Positions 1 to 10,645 of a DNA stretch of 64,000 nucleotides are shown in pieces. The stretch lies in assembly GCA_034620365.1 (NCBI GenBank), contig JAQGEQ010000380.1, positions 1,302,001-1,366,000 on the forward strand, in the 5' to 3' direction. The translations under genes and the position numbers were made by a program. The notes beneath the pieces are model-generated. The model searched no databases. It saw only the letters and a list, made by a program, of their open reading frames with translations, and had not been told where the DNA came from. Every line of letters starts with the position of its first letter. Positions within the stretch are counted from its first letter, which is position 1. Source of the stretch: Pegea sp. RAD2-039. Its lineage: Eukaryota; Chordata; Thaliacea; Salpida; Salpidae.

Positions 1-209
1 TTTTGTTTTGTTGAAGTCTAAAATTACAGCAAGCAATTACAACAAGTTGTTTCTTGCATTTAGTTTACAGATTTGCTGCAATTTGTAAAACTGAGATTGT
101 CATTTGCAGGCCTAATTTAAGGAAGATTTTAAAAGGCCCTTCTATCTTCAAGTCTATAAAACTATTTTTTTGAGGACCTTTATTTCTACAACCAACTGAA
201 AGTTCATGA
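1..209. other. AT-rich DNA, nothing recognised
   Basis: No gene, RNA or clear repeat was recognised here. It precedes the decayed minus-strand LINE that begins near position 210. Confidence 0.4.
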
Positions 210-720
210 TGCAATGACATTTAAGTAAGCAGTTATTTTCCATTCTGGAAACAACCTAATAAAGTCTGTATTTCACGATTATGGTTTTGGTGTTGAGAGG
301 CTGATGAGATGATATTATGAAGACAGCGTTGGTGAAAGTAGCTTAAAAGTTGCAAGTGGCGACCGTGTAAAACTAAAAATTTAGATTCAAACAGAAGTGT
401 GTTTAGAATGATAACTCTGTATAGGGCGATCATGTCTCACTTTTCAGCTGTTTGTTATTCCAAACTCCCTTTAAAGTCTATTTTAAGCTCTTCTTGCTTC
501 TAATGTTAGCATCAAATGGTATTATACTACCCAAGTACCGAATGGGCCTGAACCCACCGCTGTTGATGGTGATACAAAGACGAGTGACATTGGAAAAGGT
601 TGATAAAGGTCCTTGATCTTTATTAAGAGATTTTACTTAGAAGCATCCACTCAGTGTGTCTAAAACAGCGTCATCAGCACAAATAAGTTCACAAACTATG
701 TGGTAAAATGTTTTAGACCT
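210..720 (-). mobile_element. Decayed LINE reverse-transcriptase fragment (RTE-like)
   Basis: Read on the minus strand, the segment gives broken pieces of the C-terminal half of a non-LTR retrotransposon ORF2. An ADDAV-like catalytic box lies near 680-700, a 'RYLGSII' box near 530-545, and an 'FHQRCL' box near 320-345. These occur in the same order as in RTE-type LINEs, where the polymerase box is followed by YLGS and by the FH-RCLR motif. Frames are interrupted by stops and shifts, so the copy is dead. Family assignment rests on these short motifs only. Confidence 0.5.
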
Positions 721-1039
721 TGGACGTTTATTTGAACTAGGTAACTATCAAAACGGTATTTAAAATAAGATGACATAAATATACATCCCTGATTTATTGC
801 AAACAGTATGTCGGAGGCATCTCACTATTTAACCTATTTTAACCTTAATGGAGCTACATCAGGATTTTTGCAGGCTTTGGTGGACATCCAAGATATTTGA
901 TTTTATTTCACAAGGCTTTTAAAGCATCGAAGGCTTTGGTTGTTGTTTTCTTGTTAGGTTTTTTTATCGATCTTTTTCGCCAGTTGTTCTGCATCATACA
1001 AAGTTTCCATTGAAAAAGGCTACGTGTATCACGCAGGAG

Positions 1040-2615
1040 TTATTCTTTCAGTGGACAGCTCTGCATTTACAGAACAATCTAATGAGCAGATTGTCTCTTT
1101 ACTATAAGGAACCAGTTCCAGTTTCAGAAACACTTCACTTAACTACAAACCAGTTTCACTGACTTCAGTTATTTGCAGAACTCAAGAGCATATTATTCAC
1201 AATCATATGATCAGTCATTTGATGGAGCATCATCTAATATCTGATGTACATCATGGCTTTGTGAAACGGAGATCTTCCCTGGTTCAACATCCTACTTTTC
1301 TCAATGAGCTTACAACCTATATATCTCGATGTTGCTAAAGCGTTTGATTCTGTCCCATACAACAAGCTTAATTTTGTTTTTTAAAAATTGAAAACCAGCA
1401 GCTTTATCTTAAAGTGGATTGAATATAACCTATTAGGTAGAATAAAACTCTGTTAAAACTAATGTTAAAAGATCTTTATTTACTCCTAGTCATGACACCA
1501 GTGATGTTCCTCAGGGTTTCGTTCTTGGCCCTCTTATCTTTACTTTTCATTGAAGATCTTATCAGACGACTTGCAGCAGTAGATGATGTCAGTGTGTTTG
1601 TATATGCAGATGACATTAAGCTTTTATCTTGCAATCCTTCAAACTGCACTACACACTGTAGAAAACTGGTCTACGAATTGACAGCTCAGAATCCAGTCAA
1701 CAAAGTCTGAACTTATAGCTTTTTCTCGTAAGCCAGCTGTAAATTACTTGGACCAACATTCCATCAATGGATTTATTATTTCACAAACATCTTCGGTCGT
1801 AAACTTTGGCATTGCCGTATCATCTGACTTTAAATGCAACATTTATGTTTCTAAAATCTTTGCAAAATCAATAAACCTTGTCTACCTTATTATAAAAACC
1901 ATTATTTCTAAAGATCCTTACTTATTTAACAATCTCTTCAAATTGTTCTTACGTCCAATTCTTGAACACAATGTTAGTGCATAGATGCCTGTTCAGGCAA
2001 CATTTACGAGATTGGAATACTTGATATCAAATTTAAAACTTTATTTTAATTACAGTAGTAATAAACTTCGTCTCAGCTTCTTAAATTTAGATACTTTAGA
2101 AATTCAACGAATTAAATACGACTTAATTTTTATTTTAATTCTTAGTTTTAAGACTCTCAACAATTTAGTTGACCTTCAATTCGATACTTTCTTTTCCATC
2201 AGTTCTTGACTGAAGTTATATCAACTCAGCCGACATATATTGCATATTAATAAGCTCATATCACCTAGTACGTTAATCACAGCAATTTATTCTCATACTG
2301 CGCAATTTAGTACTTGGAACCAGCTCACATCAGACATTGTCATGTCAGAAACATTAGTGTTGTTGAAGCAGAAGTTGGACAGTTATAATATTACCAACAC
2401 TGCCATTTCTAAACTGTGGTTTTTCACTTTTTATAGTATTAACATTCTTTATAATTGTTCACTGTTATATGCTTTGAGGACTACTGAAATGGCATGTGTT
2501 ATATCTTTCTATATTTCTAAATTAATATAATATTACTTGTGAGAATGTGTGTTAGCTGGAGGTGCTTTATTCAGGCACCCTCCTTCGCATTTATCGTAAT
2601 AAATAAACAAATCAA
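1040..2615 (+). mobile_element. CR1/L2-like LINE, decayed, with 3' end
   Basis: A reverse-transcriptase domain can be read across several frames. '[14 protein letters not shown]' starts at 1141, 'LDVAKAFDSVP' at about 1325, 'DVPQGFVLGPLIF' at about 1503, and the catalytic YADD box is at 1603-1614. Next come the RT thumb region and a C-terminal stretch (1740-2210) shared with the copy at 33033. The 3' end (2535-2612) has a GAGGTGC/GCACCCTC stem-loop and an AATAAATAAA-type tail, as in stringent-type CR1/L2 elements whose RT recognises a 3' hairpin. Stops and frameshifts in the ORF show it is inactive. The family name is inferred from the RT style and 3' hairpin. Confidence 0.7.
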
Positions 2616-2914
2616 AAAGTTTTGAAATTTTTGGTTGTTTGCATCAACCAAACCTTCGTTTTTCGATTTACAAAAGTAAAAAAAATTTCGTGTAAGACCT
2701 TTTTAGTTTTGTCATTATTTATCACTAAGATAAGAACCTTAATGAAAACATTTTTCTCTTTTTATTCGAGGCACTTCAGGTAGTTAAAAGTAAACTTCAG
2801 AAATGTTTCCTTAAAGTATAAATTCTTAATTTTTTAAAAAGATTTTTCTCCATTGCAATATGCTACATCAGTTTTTCTACTTTTTCATATACTCATTTTC
2901 TTCATTTTTTTCTG
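2616..2914. other. AT-rich intergenic DNA
   Basis: No coding signal was seen. It contains one copy (2768-2784) of a degenerate GAG..CTTCAWGTAGT motif that recurs on both sides of the tRNA array. Confidence 0.4.
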
Positions 2915-3000
2915 ATACTATATTTTGTGAACATATGTGTAAGCAAGAGGTACTCTTTTCAGGAACTCTTCTTCCCGTTTATTTAAAAAAGTAAAAACTT
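2915..3000 (+). mobile_element. LINE 3'-end fragment (CR1/L2-like)
   Basis: This is a 5'-truncated remnant of the 3' terminus of the same LINE family as 1040-2615. The 'TGTGTAAGCAAGAGGTACTC' and 'TTCAGGAACTCTTCTTC' blocks match the terminal hairpin region of the larger copy with several substitutions. No coding part is retained. Confidence 0.5.
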
Positions 3001-3780
3001 GTTTGATATAAACAGCTCATTTGCTAATTATTAAGTATATTACAAAATTAACTCAATATTGAAAGAAAAGCATAAACGCTACCTAAAAGAAAAATCTTTT
3101 TTGTAATATTAACAAATGCAATATTTAGCTCTAAAATATGTTTTTAGTAACGTTGTTAGCAAAAGAGTATTCAAATATATTACAGTCAGCATAATTGTAT
3201 GTTCAGTTCATGTAACATTTGGCTTTATATTCATTAGATTTTAGATCAAAGTATTAGTAATAGGTTTCATGTTTTAGAAAAGTAAGTCATGGGTTACTTC
3301 AAACTTCCTGAGGTGCTTCAAGTAGTTGCTTTCAAACTTTTCTTTTAAAATGTTTAGGGTTTTGTTCTTAAGGATCAAAATTGATTCTTATACTTCTTGT
3401 TACTTTTATGTTATTTTAAAGCTTAAATTTTATACAAAAAAAATACTGCTGCTAAACATTTTGGATGTTTTAAATTTAAAACTTTAGGTAAATGTCTATA
3501 CAGTAGTTTTCAAGAAGAAAATCAAGCGTAGACAAAAAAATCATCCAGATAAAATTGAAACCTAAAAGAACTGAAGTTATTGAAAAATTAGCTTTTATCA
3601 TCTATTTAAAAAACATGAGAAATTTCTAAAAAACTTTTCTTACGAAAAAAGGATAAAATAACATTTTTGAAAAGAGCTAAGTTTTGAGAAACTTCATGTA
3701 GTAAAACTTTGGCTAACAAATTCTATTAAAAACATCAATTTATTCCTAATTTACTTTAATTTGCTTTTCCAAATATCCAC
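3001..3780. other. AT-rich intergenic DNA left of the tRNA array
   Basis: No gene was recognised. Two more copies of the degenerate GAG..CTTCAWGTAGT motif lie at 3310-3326 and 3686-3702. Similarity to the tRNA-array unit starts near 3781. Confidence 0.4.
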
Positions 3781-4119
3781 AACGGAAGACGGAAGAAAAT
3801 AACTCCACCATTTTTGTTCTTTTGGCAGGGCATGCTTTCAAGTTAATATTTTGAAACATAAAAAGTGTTGAGAAACAAATTTTTAAACTTAATAATGATT
3901 TCAAACAAATACAGATGATCTCATATTGCAATAAGCTTTTTTATATTGAAACAAAAAATCATTTATCTGCAAACTGCCGAATTCAGTAATCGTAAAGTAA
4001 TCTTGAAAGTATTTTATATCAAACTTAATAATCATTTAAAGAAATAGTTCCAAGCAATCTTTATTTTCTTAATTTGTAAAATCCTAGGAACGAATAAAAA
4101 TCTAATTAATTAAAATCAA

Positions 4120-4190
4120 GCATTGGTGGTTCAGTGGTAGAATCCTCGCCTGCCACGCGGGGGGCCCGGGTTCGATTCCCGGCTAATGCA
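4120..4190 (+). tRNA. tRNA-Gly (GCC), copy 1
   Basis: The 71-nt sequence folds as a standard cloverleaf. The acceptor stem is GCATTGG/CTAATGC with a G6:U67 wobble. The anticodon loop CTGCCAC gives anticodon GCC, read for GGC/GGU glycine codons. The T arm is CCGGG-TTCGATT-CCCGG. The internal A box (TGGTTCAGTGG) and B box (GGTTCGATTCC) are intact. A T5 run immediately 3' of the discriminator A serves as the Pol III terminator. There is no intron and no encoded CCA. The sequence differs from the common animal tRNA-Gly(GCC) at only a few positions. Confidence 0.97.
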
Positions 4191-4921
4191 CTTTTTGCAA
4201 ATTTTCGCAAAAGCCAGAATAATTTAGACAAATAGTAAAAGATTGAACATAAGAATATGATTATTTAAAATAGTTTTAAAATTTTGTTGTTGTTTCATAA
4301 AATTTGATCGTTTTAATCAGTCAACCAAGGTTAGATTACATAGAATTCTACAAAACGATGATTAATTAAAGAGAAAAATTTTCTATCAAGGAAATCCTTA
4401 ACCAACATTCGATTTTCCTAGTTGATGTTTGAAAATGTAAAGATAAGCTAAAATTATAGCTAGCACCTATTTATATGTATCCTACATAAACGTTTTCGTT
4501 CACAGATTAGTTTTGATGACTACAGTAAATAAGACCTGTTTGAAAATAAAATAACAAAAGAAGATTTTTAGAAAAAAGCATAAAACAGAAGAAGGAAGAA
4601 AACAACCCCACCATTTTTGTTCATTTGGTAGGGCATGCTTTCAAGTTAATATTTTGAAACATAAAAAGTGTTGAGAAACTTACTTTTAAATTTTATAAAG
4701 ATTTCAAACAAATGTGGATGATCTCATATTGCAATAAACTTTTTATTTTAAACACAACATGATTGATCTACAAACTGCCGATTTCAATAATCGTATAGTA
4801 CTCTTAAACCAATTTAAAAAAAAACTTAATAATCATTTAACGAAATTGATTAAATTAATGTCCTTGCTTATTACTTTTTATAGTCTGAGGAACTGATTAA
4901 AATCTAATTAATTAAAATCAA

Positions 4922-4992
4922 GCATTGGTGGTTCAGTGGTAGAATCCTCGCCTGCCACGCGGGGGGCCCGGGTTCGATTCCCGGCTAATGCA
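4922..4992 (+). tRNA. tRNA-Gly (GCC), copy 2
   Basis: Identical in sequence to the copy at 4120, with intact A and B boxes and anticodon GCC. A T5 terminator directly follows the discriminator base. Confidence 0.97.
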
Positions 4993-5725
4993 CTTTTTGC
5001 AAATTTTCGCAAAAGCCAGAATAATTTAGACAAATTGTAAAAGATTGAACATAAGAATATGATTATTTAAAATAGTTTTAAAATTTTGTTGTTGTTTCAC
5101 AAAATTTGATCGTTTTAATCAGTCAACCAAGGTTAGATTACATAGAATTCTACAAAACGATGATTAATTAAAGAGAAAAATTTTCTAGTAAGGGAATCCT
5201 TAACCAACATTCGATTTTCCTAGTTGATGTTTGAAAATGTAAAGATAAGCTAAAATTATAGCAAGCACCTATTTATATGTATCCTACATAAACGTTTTCG
5301 TTCACAGATTAGTTTTGATGACTACAGTAAACAAGACCTGTTTGAAAATAAAATAACAAAAGAAGATTTTTAGAAAAAAGCATAAAACAGAAGAAGGAAG
5401 AAAACAACCCCACCATTTTTTTTCTTTTGGTAGGGCATGCTTTTAATTTAATATTTAGAAACATAAAAAGGGTTGAGAAACTAACTTTTAAATTTAATAA
5501 AGATTTCAAACAAATGTGGATGATCTCATATTGCAATAAACGTTTTTATTTTGAAACACAACATGATTGATCTACAAACTGCCGATTTCAATAATCGTAT
5601 AGTACTCTTAAACCAATTTAAAAAAAAACTTAATAATCATTTAACGAAATTGATTAAATTAATGTCCTTGCTTATTACTTTTTATAGTCTGAGGAACTGA
5701 TTAAAATCTAATTAATTAAAATCAA

Positions 5726-5796
5726 GCATTGGTGGTTCAGTGGTAGAATCCTCGCCTGCCACGCGGGGGGCCCGGGTTCGATTCCCGGCTAATGCA
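5726..5796 (+). tRNA. tRNA-Gly (GCC), copy 3
   Basis: Identical to the copy at 4120, 804 bp downstream of copy 2. T5 terminator at +2 to +6. Confidence 0.97.
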
Positions 5797-6529
5797 CTTT
5801 TTGCAAATTTTCGCAAAAGCCAGAATAATTTAGACAAATTGTAAAAGATTGAACATAAGAATATGATTATTTAAAATAGTTTTAAAATTTTGTTGTTGTT
5901 TCACAAAATTTGATCGTTTTAATCAGTCAACCAAGGTTAGATTACATAGAATTCTACAAAACGATAATTAATTAAAGAGAAAAATTTTCTAGTAAGGAAA
6001 TCCTTAACCAACATTCGATTTTCCTAGTTGATGTTTGAAAATGTAAAGATAAGCTAAAATTATAGCAAGCACCTATTTATATGTATCCTACATAAACGTT
6101 TTCGTTCACAGATTAGTTTTGATGACTACAGTAAACAAGACCTGTTTGAAAATAAAATAACAAAAGAATATTTTTAGAAAAAAGCATAAAACAGAAGAAG
6201 GAAGAAAACAACCCCACCATTTTTGTTCTTTTGGTAGGGCATGCTTTTAATTTAATATTTAGAAACATAAAAAGGGTTGAGAAACTAACTTTTAAATTTA
6301 ATAAAGATTTCAAACAAATGTGGATGATCTCATATTGCAATAAACGTTTTTATTTTGAAACACAACATGATTGATCTACAAACTGCCGATTTCAATAATC
6401 GTATAGTACGCTTAAACCAATTTAAAAAAAAACTTAATAATCATTTAACGAAATTGATTAAATTAATGTCCTTGCTTATTACTTTTTATAGTCTGAGGAA
6501 CTGATTAAAATCTAATTAATTAAAATCAA

Positions 6530-6600
6530 GCATTGGTGGTTCAGTGGTAGAATCCTCGCCTGCCACGCGGGGGGCCCGGGTTCGATTCCCGGCTAATGCA
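6530..6600 (+). tRNA. tRNA-Gly (GCC), copy 4
   Basis: Identical to the copy at 4120. T5 terminator follows; the 3' spacer has one difference (TTTTCGTAAAAG for TTTTCGCAAAAG). Confidence 0.97.
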
Positions 6601-7330
6601 CTTTTTGCAAATTTTCGTAAAAGCCAGAATAATTTAGACAAATTGTAAAAGATTGAACATAAGAATATGATTATTCAAAATGATATTAAAATTTGTTGTG
6701 TTACAAATTTTGATCGTTTTAATTAGTCAACCAAGGTTAGATTACATAGAATTCTACAAAACGATAATTAATCAAAGAGAAAAATTTTCTATTAAGGAAA
6801 TCCTTAACCAACATTCGATTTTCCTGGTTGTTGTTTCAAAATGTAAAGATAAGCTAAAATTATAGCAAGCACCTATTTATATGTATCATACATAAACGTT
6901 TCCGTTCACAGATTAGTTTTGATGACTACAGTAAACAAGACCTGTTTGAAAATAAAATAACAAAAGAATATTTTTAGAAAAAAGCATAAAACAGAAGAAG
7001 GAAGAAAACAACCCCACCATTTTTGTTCTTCTGGTAGGGCATGCTTTTAATTTAATATTTTGAAACATAAAAAGGGTTGAGAAACTAACTCTTAAATTTT
7101 ATAAAGATTTCAAACAAATGTTGATGATCTCATATTGCAATAAATGTTTTTATTCTGAAACACAACATGATTGATCTACAAACTGCCGATTTCAATAATC
7201 GTATAGTACTCTTAAACCAATTTAAAAAAAAAACTTAATAATCATTTAACGAAATTGATTAAATTAATGTCCTTGCTTATCACTTTTTATAGTCTGAGGA
7301 ACTGATTAAAATCTAATTAATTAAAATCAA

Positions 7331-7401
7331 GCATTGGTGGTTCAGTGGTAGAATCCTCGCCTGCCACGCGGGGGGCCCGGGTTCGATTCCCGGCTAATGC
7401 A
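7331..7401 (+). tRNA. tRNA-Gly (GCC), copy 5
   Basis: Identical to the copy at 4120, with intact promoter boxes and T5 terminator. Confidence 0.97.
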
Positions 7402-8131
7402 CTTTTTGCAAATTTTCGCAAAAGCCAGAATAATTTAGACAAATTGTAAAAGATTGAACATAAGAATATGATTATTCAAAATGATATTAAAATCTGTTGT
7501 TTTACAAATTTTGATCGTTTTAATTAGTCAACCAAGGTTAGATTACATAGAATTCTACAAAACGATGATTAATTAAAGAGAAAAATTTTCTAGTAAGGGA
7601 ATCCCTAACCAACATTCGATTTTCCTGGTTGTTGTTTGAAAATGTAAAGATAAGCTAAAATTATAGCAAGCACCTATTTATATGTATCGTACATAAACGT
7701 TTCCCATCACAGATTAGTTTTGATGACTACAGTAAACAAGACCTGTTTGAAAATAAAATAACAAAAGAAGATTTTTAGAAAAAAGCATAAAACAGAAGAA
7801 GGAAGAAAACGACCCCACCATTTTTGTTCTTTTGGTAGGGCATGCTTTTAATTTAATATTTAGAAACATAAAAAGGGTTGAGAAACTAACTCTTAAATTT
7901 TATAAAGATTTCAAATAAATGTTGATGATCTCATATTGCAATAAATGTTTTTATTTTGAAACACAACATGATTGATCTACAAACTGCCGATTTCAATAAT
8001 CGTATAGTACTCTTAAACCAATTTAAAAAAAAACTTAATAATCATTTAACGAAAATTGATTAAATTAATGTCCTTGCTTATTACTTTTTATAGTCTGAGG
8101 AACTGATTAAAATCTAATTAATTAAAATCAA

Positions 8132-8202
8132 GCATTGGTGGTTCAGTGGTAGAATCCTCGCCTGCCACGCGGGGGGCCCGGGTTCGATTCCCGGCTAATG
8201 CA
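8132..8202 (+). tRNA. tRNA-Gly (GCC), copy 6
   Basis: Identical to the copy at 4120, with intact promoter boxes and T5 terminator. Confidence 0.97.
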
Positions 8203-8936
8203 CTTTTTGCAAATTTTCGCAAAAGCCAGAATAATTTAGACAAATTGTAAAAGATTGAACATAAGAATATGATTATTTAAAATAGTTTTAAAATTTTTTT
8301 GTTGTTTCACAAATTTTGATCGTTTTAATCAGTCAACCAAGGTTAGATTACATAGAATTCTACAAAACGATGATTAATTAAAGAGAAAAATTTTCTAGTA
8401 AGGGAATCCCTAACCAACATTCGATTTTCCTGGTTGTTGTTTGAAAATGTAAAGATAAGCTAAAATTATAGCAAGCACCTATTTATATGTATCATACATA
8501 AACGTTTCCGTTCACAGATTAGTTTTGATGACTACAGTAAACAAGACCTGTTTGAAAATAAAATAACAAAATAAGATTTTTAGAAAAAAGCATAAAACAG
8601 AAGAAGGAAGAAAACGACCCCACCATTTTTTTTCTTTTGGTAGGGCATGCTTTTAATTTAATATTTAGAAACATAAAAAGGGTTGAGAAACTAACTCTTA
8701 AATTTTATAAAGATTTCAAATAAATGTTGATGATCTCATATTGCAATAAATGTTTTTATTCTGAAACACAACATGATTGATCTACAAACTGCCGATTTCA
8801 ATAATCGTATAGTACTCTTAAACCAATTTAAAAAAAAAACTTAATAATCATTTAACAAAATTGATTAAATTAATGTCCTTGCTTATCACTTTTTATAGTC
8901 TGAGGAACTGATTAAAATCTAATTAATTAAAATCAA

Positions 8937-9007
8937 GCATTGGTGGTTCAGTGGTAGAATCCTCGCCTGCCACGCGGGGGGCCCGGGTTCGATTCCCGGC
9001 TAATGCA
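8937..9007 (+). tRNA. tRNA-Gly (GCC), copy 7
   Basis: Identical to the copy at 4120, with intact promoter boxes and T5 terminator. Confidence 0.97.
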
Positions 9008-9739
9008 CTTTTTGCAAATTTTCGCAAAAGCCAGAATAATTTAGACAAATTGTAAAAGATTGAACATAAGAATATGATTATTTAAAATAGTTTTAAAATT
9101 TTTTTGTTGTTTCACAAGATTTGATCGTTTTAATCAGTCAACCAAGGTTAGATTACATAGAATTCTACAAAACGATAATTAATTAAAGAGAAAAATTTTC
9201 TAGTAAGGAAATCCTTAACCAACATTCGATTTTCCCAGTTGATGTTTGAAAATGTAAAGATAAGCTAAAATTATAGCAAGCACCTATTTATATGTATCCT
9301 ACATAAACGTTTTCGTTCACAGATTAGTTTTGATGACTACAGTAAACAAGACCTGTTTGAAAATAAAATAACAAAAGAAGATTTTTAGAAAAAAGCATAA
9401 AACAGAAGAAGGAAGAAAACAACCCCACCATTTTTGTTCTTTTGGTAGGGCATGCTTTTAATTTAATATTTAGAAACATAAAAAGTGTTGAGAAACAAAC
9501 TTTTGATCTCAATAATAATATCAAATAAATATGGATGATCTCATATTGCAATAAACTTTTGTATATTGAAACAAAAAATCATTTATCTGCAAACTGCCGA
9601 TTTCAGTAATCGTAAAGTACTCTTGAAACTAATTTGAATCAAACTTAAAATTCATTTAAAGAAATAGTTCAAAGCAATCTTTATTTTCTTAATTTGTAAA
9701 ATCCTACGATCGAATTAAAATCTAATTAATCAAAATCAA

Positions 9740-9810
9740 GCATTGGTGGTTCAGTGGTAGAATCCTCGCCTGCCACGCGGGGGGCCCGGGTTCGATTCCC
9801 GGCTAATGCA
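9740..9810 (+). tRNA. tRNA-Gly (GCC), copy 8
   Basis: The tRNA is identical to the copy at 4120, while its 3' spacer is clearly more diverged than those of copies 2-7. This contrast indicates selection or gene conversion holding the tRNA itself constant. Confidence 0.97.
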
Positions 9811-10544
9811 CTTTTTGCATATTCTCGCAAAAGCCAGAATGATTTAAACAAAATCTCAATCATTAAACGTAACAATATGATTATTCAAAATAGTGTAATA
9901 ACTTTTGTTGTTGTTTCACAAAATTTGATCATTATAATCAGCAAATCAAGGTTAGATTACGTAGAAATCTACAACACTATAATTAATCAAAGAGAAAAAA
10001 GTTTCTAGAGAGGGAATCCTAAAATAACACTAGATTTTCCTGATTGGTGCTTGAATATGTAGATATAAAACAAAATTATAGCAAGCACCTATTTATATGT
10101 ATCCTACATAAACGTTTTCGTTCGAAGATTAGTTTTGATGACTACAGTAAACAAGACCTGTTTGAAAATAAAGTAACACAAGAGGATCTTTAGAAAAAAT
10201 CATAAAACAGAAAAAGGAAGAAAACAACCGCACCATTTTTGTTCTTTTGGTAGGGCATGCTTTCAAGTTAATATTTTGAAACATAAAAAGTATTAAAAAG
10301 CAAACTTTTAATCTTAATAATTATTTCATACAAATACAGATGATCTCAAATTGCAATAAACTTTTGTATATAGAAACAAAAAATGATTTACCTGCAAACT
10401 GCCGATTTCAGTAATCATAAAGTAATTTTGAATCTAATTTAAATCAAACTTAAAAATTTTTTAAAGAAATAGTTCAAAGCAATCTTTACTTTCTTAATTT
10501 TTAAAATCCTAGGAACGAATTAAAATCTAGTTAATTGAAATCAA

Positions 10545-10593
10545 GCATTGGTGGTTCAGTGGTAGAATCCTCGCCTGCCACGCGGGGGGCCCG
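10545..10593 (+). pseudogene. Truncated tRNA-Gly (GCC), 5' 49 nt only
   Basis: The first 49 nt (acceptor 5' strand, D arm, anticodon arm, start of the T stem) match the array tRNA exactly. The sequence then changes abruptly to the unrelated ACAGCTGTTAAGACAGCTG. The T arm, B box, 3' acceptor strand and terminator are missing, so it cannot form a tRNA. The break marks the left edge of the 17-kb zinc-finger region. Confidence 0.95.
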
Positions 10594-10645
10594 ACAGCTG
10601 TTAAGACAGCTGTGTTAGAAATCACTTTTTCTTGATTTATTTTAG

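Larger units (their letters stand above)
3781..10593 (+). repeat. Tandem array of ~803-bp tRNA-Gly units, left block
   Basis: Each unit holds one tRNA-Gly(GCC) gene and about 730 bp of AT-rich spacer. tRNA starts are at 4120, 4922, 5726, 6530, 7331, 8132, 8937, 9740 and 10545, a spacing of 801-805 bp. Spacers are clearly homologous throughout; the central units are almost identical and the outer ones more diverged, as expected for unequal exchange. Every spacer carries a TATGTA-N3-TACATA palindrome about 350 bp downstream of the tRNA. A minus-strand 75-codon frame open in some spacers is broken in others and is not considered a gene. The array stops 49 nt into the ninth tRNA, where the zinc-finger region begins. 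Confidence 0.95.

Noticed and set aside
5309..9551. Repeated 75-codon minus-strand open frame in the tRNA-unit spacers (5309-5536, 6113-6340, 9324-9551, and 29339-29566)
   Set aside because: It is open in some units and broken in others, and it sits in spacer DNA whose similarity is explained by recent tandem duplication. There is no recognisable domain, and its composition is that of AT-rich sequence.
9754..10008. Plus-strand 84-codon frame overlapping tRNA copy 8
   Set aside because: It reads through the tRNA gene itself and does not recur as an open frame in the other units.
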